This document shows positions 10,506 through 19,718 of a stretch of DNA of 60,033 nt, piece by piece. Within the stretch, counting starts at the first letter, position 1; each line of letters starts with the position of its first letter. The stretch comes from Marinobacter sp. AC-23 (GTDB lineage: Bacteria > Pseudomonadota > Gammaproteobacteria > Pseudomonadales > Oleiphilaceae), in NCBI RefSeq assembly GCF_001858325.1, contig NZ_MBPP01000007.1:1-60033 (forward strand). Reading direction: 5' to 3'. The notes under the pieces are model-generated. The model searched no databases, was not told where the DNA came from, and was given only the letters and a program-made list of their open reading frames with translations. The translations under genes were made by a program, and so were the position numbers.

Positions 10506-10988
10506 TTGCTGATATCCCTGAAGTTATTTGTGATGTTGGTTCTGGCTAATGGCGCGCCAGTGGTTGCTGCAATGTTTCTGCGGCGACGCTGGTCAGCACC
10601 GGTGGATGCCGGGCTGAACTGGTTTGATGGTCGGCCGTTGCTGGGCAAAAGCAAAACTTGGCGAGGGATCGTTGCTGGTGCGCTGAGTTGTGCGTTGTTC
10701 GCCCTGGCTTCTGGGCAGGGGTTTATGTTCGGATTGCTTTTCGGCGTGCTGGCACTGGCCGGTGATCTGCTCAGCAGTTTTATCAAACGCCGAACGGGGC
10801 TTGCGCCCAGCGAGCGCATGCCGTGGCTGGATCAGGTGCCCGAGGCGGCTTTTCCTGTGTTGCTGGCTATGGGGTGGGGGCTGATTGGCGCTTGGGCCGG
10901 GTTGTTCATTGTTGTGTTCTTCACGTTATCCAATATGTGGATATCGCCCTTGCTTTATCGCCTGGGGGTCCGGCGCCAGCCTCACTGA
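10506..10988 (+). CDS. CDP-archaeol synthase family membrane protein
   Basis: 160 residues starting at TTG (10506) after AGGAGTACC. Four to five hydrophobic segments and the motif FDGRPLLGKSKTWRG, followed by GDLLSSFIKRRTGL, match the CarS/DUF46 family, relatives of CDP-diacylglycerol synthases. Archaeal members transfer CMP to a lipid; the bacterial members' substrate is not established. It follows fumC by 26 bases, and its end overlaps the end of the convergent metallophosphoesterase gene by 7 bases. Confidence 0.8.
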   Translation: MLISLKLFVMLVLANGAPVVAAMFLRRRWSAPVDAGLNWFDGRPLLGKSKTWRGIVAGALSCALFALASGQGFMFGLLFGVLALAGDLLSSFIKRRTGLAPSERMPWLDQVPEAAFPVLLAMGWGLIGAWAGLFIVVFFTLSNMWISPLLYRLGVRRQPH

Positions 10989-11958
10989 GACGGCCCGCGT
11001 GTCAGGGTGTGAATAGTCACTTCCGGCGGGCAGTTAAGCCGCACGTTAATCACAGAAGTGCCTGACCCTGGCGATGTGTATCCATGCATGCCGTTTGCTC
11101 GCCAGTAGCCGCGGCCGAGATGGCGCGGGCAGTCGGCATCCAGTGTGAGGGGGATACCCCCGGGCAGGCAGATCTGGCCGCCATGGGTATGCCCGCACAG
11201 AAACATATCGTAGCCAGCGTGGGAGCTTCCCGCCATATTTCAGGTGAGTGGCTGAGTAGAAGGCTGACACCTCCCGGGGGGATGTCATCGCCAGCACGAT
11301 GCAGGTTGTGAACCTTGTAGAAGTGCGGGTCATCAACCCCTGCGAGATACAGGTGTTCACCACTGCGCTCTATCGGAACCATCTCATTCATCAATAGGGC
11401 GTAGCCCATGTCTTCCAGAGCTGGCACCATGCGCACACTGTCGTGGTTGCCAAGCACCGCGTAGGCTGGGCCCCGGATCGCATCGCGCAGGCGCGCCATA
11501 CCTTCCAGGGCGGCTTCGATTGGCCCCCAGGTCTGCTTGCGGTAATCGCCAGTGAGCACGCACAGGTCGTAATCCAACGGAGAAATCTGTCGTATAACTG
11601 CCTGCAGGTTGGCTTCATCCATATCCACATGGAGGTCTGTCAGGTGGAGGATGCGAAAACCCTCGAAACTCGCTGGCAGGCCTGGCAGAAGAAAGCGATT
11701 ATGGGCTGTATTCAAACGCAGGCTGTTGGCCTGCCCACGACCGAGGAGCCCTGAGATTTTCAGACAGAAGCGAATAAAGCCGGGCGCAGACGTCAGGTTT
11801 TCCAGATGAAATGAGAAGCGATCCCGGCCGAACACTCTGGCTTCTGCTTCACGCTCAATGCCCAGACGCTGGCGAGCATGAACTGGCCCCAACCTCAGGC
11901 TCAGGCGGTACTCCAGAAGCTCGTCCTGGTGTTCCGGTTTTCTGGCCAGTGAGGTCAT
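10982..11958 (-). CDS. Calcineurin-like metallophosphoesterase (frameshifted)
   Basis: A YkuE/YaeI-type phosphoesterase. The metal-binding blocks appear in order: LHLTDLHVD, LTGDYR, VLGNHDSVRM, and, in a different frame, GHTHGGQICLP. The frame switches near 11226, where one base is missing between SHSPEIWREA and HAGYDMFLCGHTH; restoring it gives 325 residues. The start at 11958 (MTSLARKPEH) has AGAGGA upstream and is preferred over an open extension to 12030. The N-terminal 90 residues precede the catalytic domain and are of unknown role. Substrate is unknown; relatives act on lipid-linked or cyclic phosphodiesters. Confidence 0.85.
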
Positions 11959-12213
11959 CGGTTGTCCTCTGGTTTCGGGCCGGGTCTGTGCATCGCTTTG
12001 CCACACCTTTGTTCCTATTATGGTAGCCAACAGAAGGGATGCAACCCGGTTAGCACAATGTTCATGTATTTGCGGGGAACTTTTTTCATTTCAGTTTTCT
12101 AACAATCAGTCAGGGCAAACTCTGACAGACATAATAGCGCCAATTGGAAAAGTGGCCGATTAGCAGCCACAATCTGTAGTCTGTACACATTCAAATTCGT
12201 AGTAGAGGTCTTT

Positions 12214-12858
12214 ATGACATCATCTTGCAGTATCCCCGGCCTGAACGTAGCTCGTAGCCGCTTCCCGGAGCCGGAACAGGATCTGCCAGCCGCAGAAGGT
12301 GAACAAAGGGTCGTTCTTGCTGGTGGTTGCTTCTGGTGTGTGGAGGCGGTGATTCAGGCAATGGATGGGGTAACCCGAGTGGAGTCTGGCTATGCTGGCG
12401 GTTTGCCGGAGACTGCCAACTACGAAGCCGTGTGTTCAGGCACCACTGGCCATGCGGAGGCCGTGGATGTGCACTATGACCCCGCCCGGGTCAGCTTTGG
12501 GGAGTTGCTCAGGGTGTTTTTCTCGGTGGCTCACGATCCGACTCAGCTGAACCGCCAAGGAAACGACAGGGGCACGCAATACCGCTCTGCCGTGTTTTAC
12601 GAAACTCCGGAACAAAAACAGGTTGTGGGATCCTACATTCGTCAATTGAATGAGGCGGGAGTTTACTCGGACCCTATCGTAACCGCCCAGGAGCCGTTAA
12701 ACGCGTTTTACCCGGCCGAAGTGCATCACCAGAATTTTGCTGCCCGCAATCCACGCCAGCCATACATAATGGCGGTGGCAGCTCCGAAAATGGAAAAACT
12801 GATTGATGGTTTTAGTGACCGGCTTAAACCGGAATACACCGATACCAAGTCTGATTGA
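12214..12858 (+). CDS. msrA: Peptide-methionine (S)-S-oxide reductase MsrA
   Basis: 214 residues. It repairs the S-epimer of oxidised methionine in proteins. The catalytic GCFWC motif is near residue 40, and the downstream EAVIQAMDGVTRVESGYAGG and HDPTQLNRQGNDRGTQYRS blocks are typical. QNFAARNPRQPY lies near the C-terminus. There is no secretion signal, so it acts in the cytoplasm. msrB follows 53 bases later in the same direction, so the two probably form a transcription unit repairing both methionine sulfoxide epimers. The N-terminal extension of about 30 residues before the catalytic domain is common in this long MsrA form. Confidence 0.95.
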   Translation: MTSSCSIPGLNVARSRFPEPEQDLPAAEGEQRVVLAGGCFWCVEAVIQAMDGVTRVESGYAGGLPETANYEAVCSGTTGHAEAVDVHYDPARVSFGELLRVFFSVAHDPTQLNRQGNDRGTQYRSAVFYETPEQKQVVGSYIRQLNEAGVYSDPIVTAQEPLNAFYPAEVHHQNFAARNPRQPYIMAVAAPKMEKLIDGFSDRLKPEYTDTKSD

Positions 12859-12911
12859 AATGCCAATTCCCATTCTGATTCCGGGGACAACTCGGCCTGA
12901 GGAGATGAACA

Positions 12912-13337
12912 ATGAGCAGTTCTGCTGCAGGTTATGACCTGACGCCTCTTACGGAGGCGCAAAGAGAAGAGAAAGCTGCCAGCCTGACACCTGAAGAACG
13001 CCAGGTGTTGCTGGATCACGGAACGGAGCATCCGTTCTGTGGCACGTTGCTAGACAACAAACTTGCGGGTGCATACCACTGCAGGCTTTGCGATTTGCCG
13101 CTGTTTAGCTCGAACTCAAAATTTGATTCCGGCACTGGCTGGCCAAGTTTTTTTCAGCCGTTCGACAAGGAACACATTCGTTATATTGAGGATGCAAGCA
13201 TGGGGATGGCGCGCACAGAAGTGCGCTGTGTTCGCTGTGACAGCCATCTCGGCCACGTATTCCCCGACGGGCCTCCTCCCACAGGCCAGCGCTATTGTCT
13301 GAACTCCGTTGCTATGGCGTTCCAGGAAAATAGCTAA
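12912..13337 (+). CDS. msrB: Peptide-methionine (R)-S-oxide reductase MsrB
   Basis: 141 residues. It reduces the R-epimer of methionine sulfoxide. Two CxxC pairs (CRLC and CVRC) form the structural zinc site. The catalytic cysteine sits in RYCLNSVA near the C-terminus. FDSGTGWPSF and SHLGHVFPDGP are intact family blocks. The start ATG at 12912 has GAGGAG just before it. It pairs with msrA directly upstream. The gene ends facing the antiporter gene, with an inverted repeat between them. Confidence 0.95.
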   Translation: MSSSAAGYDLTPLTEAQREEKAASLTPEERQVLLDHGTEHPFCGTLLDNKLAGAYHCRLCDLPLFSSNSKFDSGTGWPSFFQPFDKEHIRYIEDASMGMARTEVRCVRCDSHLGHVFPDGPPPTGQRYCLNSVAMAFQENS

Positions 13338-13342
13338 GTTAT

Positions 13343-13382
13343 ACAGTTGTGGCTGTCAGCTTGTGCTGGCGGCCACAACTGT
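13343..13382. terminator. Inverted repeat between convergent msrB and antiporter genes
   Basis: A perfect 11-base inverted repeat (ACAGTTGTGGC at 13343-13353, its complement at 13372-13382) with an 18-base loop lies across the stop codon of the antiporter gene. Its place between two convergent genes suggests a bidirectional terminator. There is no clear T-run on either side, so the terminator role is inferred from position and the stem alone. Confidence 0.5.
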
Positions 13383-14339
13383 TGATAGCAGGTAGCCGGT
13401 ATACGCAACGTAAATCAGCAATAGAATGGAGCCGTCAAATCGGCTGATCACCTTACGCCAGCCCGTCATTCCAAAGCCCATAAGCAGTAGGCCCACCGTT
13501 AGAGCCAGCATCAGCGTCCAGTCCCGGTATAGAACCTCGGGGGCGACCGCCATAGGCTCGATTACCGCAGCAAGGCCGACAACGGCAAGCGTATTAAAAA
13601 TGCCGGAACCGAGAATGTTGCCCAGAATGAGGTCGTGCTCATTTTTACGGACAGCGGCTAAGGCCGAGGCCAGTTCGGGCAACGACGTACCAATTGCTAC
13701 GATTGTTAAGCCGATCACCAAATCACTCACGCCAAGACTCTGGGCAATGGTAACGGCTCCCCAGACCAGCAGGCGGGAGCTGACCACAAGTAGAATCAAG
13801 CCGATAACCAGCCACATAATGGCGGCCTTCATCGCCATTAGGTCGCCGGCAATCTGCGCTTCGGCTTCACCGGTCAGCGCGTCATCCTTGCCACGCAGGC
13901 CCTGAAAAATCGACCAGCCCATAACCGCCGCAAATACGCCCAGCAGTACCCAGCCATCAAGCCGCGAGAGCTCGCCATCCAGTAGTTGCGCGCCGGCGAT
14001 CAGGGTGAGCACCACTAGCAGTGGGAGTTCCTTTCGAAGAACCTGCGAATGAACGGCGATGGGCGCAATTACGGCAGTAAGGCCGACAATCAGAGCAATA
14101 TTGGTGATGTTCGAGCCGTAGCCGTTACCCAGGGCAAGCCCTGGGTTGCCATCGGCAGCGGCCATGGCTGAAACAGCTAACTCCGGCGCTGAGGTGCCAA
14201 ATCCAATAATCACCATACCAATCAGCAGCGCCGGCATGCCCAAGTGTTTGGCCACTGCAGCCGCGCCTTCCACAAATTTGTCGGCGCTCCAGACAAGCAA
14301 TATAAGGCCGGCGAGGATTGCGCCAATTGCCATTCCCAT
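13356..14339 (-). CDS. Calcium/sodium antiporter, CaCA family
   Basis: 327 residues, very hydrophobic, with about ten membrane segments in two inverted halves. Each half carries an alpha-repeat: GTSAPELAVS followed by GYGSNITN in the first, and GTSLPELASALAA followed by GNILGSGIFN in the second. The acidic residues in the PEL motifs coordinate the exchanged cations. The family (YrbG-like) swaps Ca2+ for Na+ or K+ at the inner membrane. The gene stands alone on the minus strand, converging with msrB. Confidence 0.9.
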   Translation of the reverse strand: MGMAIGAILAGLILLVWSADKFVEGAAAVAKHLGMPALLIGMVIIGFGTSAPELAVSAMAAADGNPGLALGNGYGSNITNIALIVGLTAVIAPIAVHSQVLRKELPLLVVLTLIAGAQLLDGELSRLDGWVLLGVFAAVMGWSIFQGLRGKDDALTGEAEAQIAGDLMAMKAAIMWLVIGLILLVVSSRLLVWGAVTIAQSLGVSDLVIGLTIVAIGTSLPELASALAAVRKNEHDLILGNILGSGIFNTLAVVGLAAVIEPMAVAPEVLYRDWTLMLALTVGLLLMGFGMTGWRKVISRFDGSILLLIYVAYTGYLLSTVVAASTS

Positions 14340-14839
14340 AAATGAACCTCAATCAGGTTGTGTCTACATAGAGCGCCCATGAAAACCTCGAGTAGCCAGA
14401 GGTGCGCGCGCTAGCTAGAATGGTGAGCAAGATACCGCATATGCCCGGTGGAGGTCAGCCCCTTTCGGATGAAGAGCTATGATCAGGGGTAACCAGAGAC
14501 TTAAGACTAAAGTTGCGGTGATATTGCTGGCCAAAGAAGGGAGAATTTGCCATACGCATATTGCGTCGCGTGTCCGGACTATTACCTATGACCTGGCGCA
14601 TTTCACTGTTCGTATGCTAACGATACAACCGCTAGACTAAGGCGCAAACCGCGCACAGATCCGCAATGATTCAGAATCGCAATTTATTATTGCTGTAAAA
14701 AACCTGATAATTGCGCGCACATTCAAAACGGACGCACACGGCAGCGCCATTTATACCTCGCGATTTGCCAGCATCCGCCAGACCTCTTTGCTGATCGTGG
14801 AGGGGCGAAAGGCTCAAAACTAGCTAGGGTGAAAAACCA
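14340..14839. other. 500-base intergenic region upstream of mqo
   Basis: No open frame with a credible ribosome binding site or family resemblance is visible here. The stretch separates the divergent antiporter and mqo genes, so promoters for both must lie within it. The part from about 14660 to 14720 is AT-rich (AATTTATTATTGCTG) and is the most likely mqo promoter region. I see no clear operator or riboswitch. Confidence 0.4.
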
Positions 14840-16321
14840 ATGGCCGTTAAACAGGCAGACGTAGTGCTGGTCGGTGGTGGTGTCATGAGCGCCACTCTCG
14901 GCATGATGCTCACGCAGTTGGATCCGTCCATGAAAATTGTCATGTTGGAGCGTCTTGATCACGTTGCACATGAAAGTACAGACGGATGGAACAACGCAGG
15001 TACCGGACACGCAGGATACTGCGAGCTGAATTACACGCCGCAAACGGAAGGCGGCGACGTTGAAATTGAGCGTGCCCTCCAGATCAATGCGCAATATGAG
15101 GTGTCGCTTCAGTTCTGGTCGTACCTGGTAGAGCAGGGTATGTTGCCCGAACCATCAAAGTTTATTAACCGCACACCACACCAGAGCTTTGTCTGGGGCG
15201 AAAAGGACGTGGCTTTTCTCAAGCGCCGTCATGAACGCATGAGCGCTCATCATCTGTTCCGCGGAATGGAGTATACAGAGTCGCCGCGGGAGCTAGAAGA
15301 TTGGATGCCGCTGATTGTTCAGGGCCGAGACCCCATGCAACGTGTTGCCGCAACGCGTATTCGCCACGGCTCAGATGTGGATTTCGGTTCTTTGACCCGG
15401 AACATGATCGAGTATCTGCAAAGCCAGCCTAATTTTGAATTGATGCTGAGCAGTCCGGTGCATTACATAGACCAGCGCGACAATGGCCGCTGGAAAGTTC
15501 GGGTTAAAAATCAGCACACGGGCGAGCAAACCAAGCTGGAAAGCGAGTTTGTGTTTCTGGGTGCCGGCGGCGGGGCGTTGCCGATGCTGCAGAAATCCGG
15601 AATTGATGAAGCCCGTGGCTATGGCGGGTTTCCTGTGAGTGGTCAGTGGCTGGTGTGTCGCAAGCCCGACGTCGTGCAAAAGCACCACGCCAAGGTGTAC
15701 GGTAAGGCGCCCATTGGCGCGCCACCCATGTCTGTACCTCATTTGGATACTCGCATTATTAATGGCGAGCCGGCGTTGTTGTTTGGCCCGTTTGCCGGCT
15801 TTACCACCCGCTTCCTCAAGCAGGGCTCTATCTTTGATCTGTTTGGTTCGGTACGCACGAGCAACCTCAAGCCCATGTTGTCGGTGAGCAAGAGCAACAT
15901 GGATCTCACCCGCTATTTGATTGGTGAAGTATTCCAGTCGCACAGTGACCGTGTGGAAGCTCTGCGCAACTTCTTCCCAGAAGCGGAAGAAGGCAACTGG
16001 GAACTGCGCAATGCCGGCCAGCGGGTGCAGATTATCAAGCAGGCTGAAGGCGGTGGCGGAAAACTGGAGTTTGGTACCGAGATTGTGGCTGCAAAGGACG
16101 GCACGTTGGCAGCCCTGCTTGGGGCGTCGCCGGGTGCTTCTACCGCAGCCAATGCAATGATCAGCGTAATCGAGCGCTGCTTCCCCAAGAAGATCCAGAC
16201 AGCCCAGTGGCAGGAGCGCATGAAAGTAATGGTGCCTTCCTATGGCCAGTCGTTAGTGGACGATGAGGCTCTACTGACAAAGGTGCGGGAAAGAACGCTC
16301 TCTACTCTTAAATTGGGCTGA
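14840..16321 (+). CDS. mqo: Malate:quinone oxidoreductase
   Basis: 493 residues, the normal Mqo length. This FAD-dependent peripheral membrane enzyme oxidises malate to oxaloacetate and passes electrons to quinone, replacing or supplementing NAD-linked malate dehydrogenase. The N-terminal dinucleotide fold (ADVVLVGGGVMSATLG) is at residues 5-20. The family blocks DGWNNAGTGHAGYCELNYTP, FLGAGGGALPMLQKSGI and the C-terminal LGASPGASTAANAM are intact. The start is an ATG with GGGTGAAA upstream. It would work downstream of the fumarase in this window and feed the quinone pool made with UbiE/J/B. Confidence 0.96.
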   Translation: MAVKQADVVLVGGGVMSATLGMMLTQLDPSMKIVMLERLDHVAHESTDGWNNAGTGHAGYCELNYTPQTEGGDVEIERALQINAQYEVSLQFWSYLVEQGMLPEPSKFINRTPHQSFVWGEKDVAFLKRRHERMSAHHLFRGMEYTESPRELEDWMPLIVQGRDPMQRVAATRIRHGSDVDFGSLTRNMIEYLQSQPNFELMLSSPVHYIDQRDNGRWKVRVKNQHTGEQTKLESEFVFLGAGGGALPMLQKSGIDEARGYGGFPVSGQWLVCRKPDVVQKHHAKVYGKAPIGAPPMSVPHLDTRIINGEPALLFGPFAGFTTRFLKQGSIFDLFGSVRTSNLKPMLSVSKSNMDLTRYLIGEVFQSHSDRVEALRNFFPEAEEGNWELRNAGQRVQIIKQAEGGGGKLEFGTEIVAAKDGTLAALLGASPGASTAANAMISVIERCFPKKIQTAQWQERMKVMVPSYGQSLVDDEALLTKVRERTLSTLKLG

Positions 16322-16383
16322 CATTTGCGATTTTCACTTATCGGCGTAGGGTAAAAGGCACACTTTTATTGAAGGAGAAGCCT

Positions 16384-17615
16384 ATGAGCGAGCATAAATA
16401 TAATCCGGAGAAAGGATTTGTTGCTCTTCTTGGCTGGAGCCTGAACGCTGTAGAGGCCGCTGATAAATTCGACCGCCGCTATGTTGTGGTTGCGCCAGAC
16501 TGGGCCGAGCCTTATTGCAAAGAGCACGATATTCCCTACGTGCCATGGAATTTTGAGCGCCTCAACGACCGCTCTGTCGAGATTGCCCAAACCCTGAAAG
16601 ACATGGGGGTGGATGTGTCCATCCCTCTGTTCGAAGAAACAGTTGAGTGGGCAGGCGCGATCAACTCGGTACTTATGGATAAGCCACGGCTGTTTGGCCA
16701 AGCCATGCTGCTGCGTGATAAGGCACTGATGAAGCGTCGGGCACAGCTGGGCGGCATTCGTGTGGGGATCTTTGAAGAAGCCCACGACAAGGGCGACGTT
16801 GTTCGCTTTCTCAAGCGCGTTAACCAGACCCTGCTCAAGCTTGACGGCGACCCCAATGACCCGATTCACTTGAAGGCATTCGATAAAGCCGGTTGTCTTG
16901 GGCACCGGGTGATCCGTACTCCCGATGAAGTGGACACCATTCCCGAGGAAGAATTCCCCGTGCTGATGGAGTCTCACCTGGACGGTTGGGAATTTGCCGT
17001 CGAGGCTTGGGTTCATAACGGCAAGATTGCCTTTTTGAATATTTCCGAATACGTCACGCTGGGCTATTCCGTTTTCGTACCGGCGACGCCGGATCTTGAG
17101 AAGTATCGCGATCAGATCCGGGGCGAGATCGAAAAGCTGATCAAGACCTTTGATATTGAGTTCGGCTTTCTTCACCCCGAATACTTCGTAACCAGCGACA
17201 GCACCATGTACTTTGGCGAAGTGGCGTATCGTCCGCCTGGGTTCAAAGTGTTTGAGCTGCTTGAGAAAGCTTATGGTTTCAACGCTTATCAAGCCTGATT
17301 CTTTCGTTCGACCCTAAAACGACGCCTGAAGAGATCAAGGACTTCTTCCCGAAAGAAGTGGTGGATGCCAAGGGTTATGCAGGTTGCTTTGGTGTATACC
17401 CAAGACGCCGGGTTGTCAGCAAGTTGGAGATTCCCGAGGAAACCGAGAATCACGAATATTTTGAATCCCATGAGCTAACGCCGCCGGTTGAGGAAACCGT
17501 TACCAAGCGCACGGCATTCGGCACCCACTGGGGCTTGATTTACTTCTACGGTGAAGACCCTTATGTGATGCGCGACCTCTTGAAACATCAAGAAGACCTC
17601 GATTTCTATGTATAA
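16384..17615 (+). CDS. ATP-grasp domain enzyme (frameshifted), function unknown
   Basis: The start ATG at 16384 has AAGGAG nine bases upstream. The frame stops at 17298, but adding one G at 17293 (AAGCCTG to AAGGCCTG) lets it continue through GLILSFDPKTTPEEIKDFF to 17615, giving 410 residues. The ATP-grasp pattern is visible: an N-terminal Rossmann-like segment (VALLGWSLNAVEAA), RDKALMKRRAQLGGI, ESHLDGWEFAVEAWVHNGK for the ATP-binding loop, and GFLHPEYFVTSD near the metal site. Such enzymes ligate carboxylates to amines or thiols using ATP. Substrate unknown. It heads a run with the next two genes. Confidence 0.75.
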
Positions 17616-17636
17616 TCGAGCGATGCATTAACAACT

Positions 17637-19694
17637 ATGGGGTTTGATGCAGACCCTGAGGAACATCGTTTGAACGATAACCAATCGGGCAATGCAGTTC
17701 CGGCTGTGAATCTGGATAAGTTGGCGCAAAGACTGGACAGCTCTATTCAGGTTCTGGAGGAAAGCCGGTCTTTTGCCAAGCTTGGCAAGCTTCCGGGGGT
17801 GTTTGACCTTGTGCGCAGAATACTCCAGCAACCGCAAGGTTGTGCGGTAGTAGAAGCGCAGGCCGAACGCCTGGAAAAAGCTGGTGTGTTCGAAGGCACA
17901 GATTGGGCAGAGCCTGCTACATTGCTCCCATCGCTAACTACCCACTCGCTGCAAAGCCCAAATGCAGACACGGTGGTTATCGAAGCGCTTAGCGAACTTC
18001 GGCTACTGGCGGTTGTTCGTGGTGCTTATCTGCACCCCTCTATGTCTGCAGAGCAAGCTCATCACTACCTGACTCAAGTTCTCGCAATCAATCTCGGCCT
18101 GCTGTTTGGTATGACCGGCGAAGCTGAGCGGGAGCAGGGCAAGTTAGCACTGGTCAGCCAATCTGTTGTGCAACATGTAGCCCAACAGATTGGCTATGAG
18201 CACGTTATAGACAGCCTGATTGAAGAGATTTGGCGGATTTTGCAGCAGCGGCCGATTCAAGTGGGTGATGCGCGCAAGATGATCACCCAGATCGCAATTT
18301 GCAGGGCTGATCCCGGCGTTGATCTCGGTGGTGCAGGGCACGGGGCGGATAGACTGATATCCAGTCTTTATGGCCCAACGCGAGGAAGTAGTGAAGATCC
18401 GGGTACGGTGGTTTATCTGCAGCGCCTGGAATCTATGGATTCCCAGACATTGCAGAATGAAGCTACCGGATTTGCGCGATCCATGCACGATACTGGTTTG
18501 GTGTCGCCCTACCATGCGTGCTTTGTGCGTTATATTCTGGAGGGCCAGGATAACCTGCTCAGCGAAGCCTTGGGGCTTTCGAGTACGGGTCGCGATTGCC
18601 TGATGTGCTATCGGGAGCTGGTGCACGCGCTTATCACCGAAGGTATTTTTCCTGAGACAGCGCAGGGCTTATACGGCCTTGGGCTTTTGCTAGAGCGGGG
18701 TATTCTTTACCAGCCACCGGTGGCACCCGCACTTTGGCGCCAGGCCAAGCTCAATCTTTGCCCGCAAGCCCGTGAACGCCTGCAGCTTGCCTACGGCTAC
18801 CAACCGCAGGCGGGTGCCTGGCTAACTCAGGGTGTGCTGAACATGTTGGGGCAGCCTTTGGGTGTCGGCCAGGGGAACAATCCAACCTGTCAGTCGGCCC
18901 GGGCTTTGTCCATGTGGGCCTACAACGATCCCGACTACCTGTTGCAGATGGTTGCGTGGGCGGCCAGGGACAACGAAATCGTGATGCATTTTGAGGGGCA
19001 GCCGGTCTCTTCGGCGCAAAGTCTTAGCGGCGTTGCTTCGGAAGTGACTCTGGATCTCGATCCGGTCTCGCTGGTTGTGGTACCGCATCTCGATCGGATA
19101 TACGCCGAGATGGGCCGCATGTGCATCGGGCGCGAAGGCGACCCGCACAGGTGGGTGAACCCGGAATTTCACGGATGGTCTGCGGGGCGAGGATTTGCCA
19201 TTAACGTAGATGTGGCTACCGGTAACCTGGATGACCTGGAAGGCTTTATCCGGCATTTCTATGCCAGTTATCATCCGTATTACAATGGCAATCAGCCTCT
19301 TATACACCCTCAGCCCGCAGGTGTTGCCGTAACCGACCGAGCTGCACGCTTTATTGGCTGGCACGCGATCACCGTTCTCAGGGTCGCCCTGGACCCAGAA
19401 GGCGAGATGCGAGTGTATTTTTACAACCCAAACAACGACAGCGGTCAGAGTTGGGGTGACGATGTGAATGTGGGCACTGAAGGCCATGGGGAACGTTTTG
19501 GTGAGGCCTCTTTGCCGTTTGAGCAGTTCACTTCCCGTTTGTATATCTTTCATTACGACCCGCTTGAGCGTGGCGAGCCGGCGGATGTAGGAGAAGAAGA
19601 GCTGCAGCGGGTAATGGATCGTGTATACCGAAGCTGGGGCCAAAACCGCCTACCTGCGAAAGAGCTCCAGGCCGAGCCGCCGAGCACCAGTTGA
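17637..19694 (+). CDS. Large protein of unknown function with possible Cys-His-Asn active site
   Basis: Up to 685 residues. I do not recognise the family. The ATG at 17637 lacks a good ribosome binding site; the TTG at 17670 has TGAGGA upstream and may be the true start. The N-terminal 400 residues are mostly helical. The C-terminal 280 contain GQGNNPTCQSARALS (Cys418), IGWHAITVLRV (His576) and YFYNPNNDSGQSWG (Asn597/Asn600). That order and spacing recall papain- or transglutaminase-fold enzymes, where Cys, His and Asn/Asp form the active site. This is inference from motifs. It lies between an ATP-grasp gene and a ThDP enzyme, both 21-25 bases away. Confidence 0.6.
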   Translation: MGFDADPEEHRLNDNQSGNAVPAVNLDKLAQRLDSSIQVLEESRSFAKLGKLPGVFDLVRRILQQPQGCAVVEAQAERLEKAGVFEGTDWAEPATLLPSLTTHSLQSPNADTVVIEALSELRLLAVVRGAYLHPSMSAEQAHHYLTQVLAINLGLLFGMTGEAEREQGKLALVSQSVVQHVAQQIGYEHVIDSLIEEIWRILQQRPIQVGDARKMITQIAICRADPGVDLGGAGHGADRLISSLYGPTRGSSEDPGTVVYLQRLESMDSQTLQNEATGFARSMHDTGLVSPYHACFVRYILEGQDNLLSEALGLSSTGRDCLMCYRELVHALITEGIFPETAQGLYGLGLLLERGILYQPPVAPALWRQAKLNLCPQARERLQLAYGYQPQAGAWLTQGVLNMLGQPLGVGQGNNPTCQSARALSMWAYNDPDYLLQMVAWAARDNEIVMHFEGQPVSSAQSLSGVASEVTLDLDPVSLVVVPHLDRIYAEMGRMCIGREGDPHRWVNPEFHGWSAGRGFAINVDVATGNLDDLEGFIRHFYASYHPYYNGNQPLIHPQPAGVAVTDRAARFIGWHAITVLRVALDPEGEMRVYFYNPNNDSGQSWGDDVNVGTEGHGERFGEASLPFEQFTSRLYIFHYDPLERGEPADVGEEELQRVMDRVYRSWGQNRLPAKELQAEPPSTS

Positions 19695-19718
19695 TCCAGG
19701 CGCAGGCTGAGCAAGAGG

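Noticed and set aside
16366..17292. A 308-codon open frame on the minus strand opposite the ATP-grasp gene
   Set aside because: It is an antisense shadow of a GC-rich gene; it resembles no family and lacks a ribosome binding site, while the plus frame shows ATP-grasp features.
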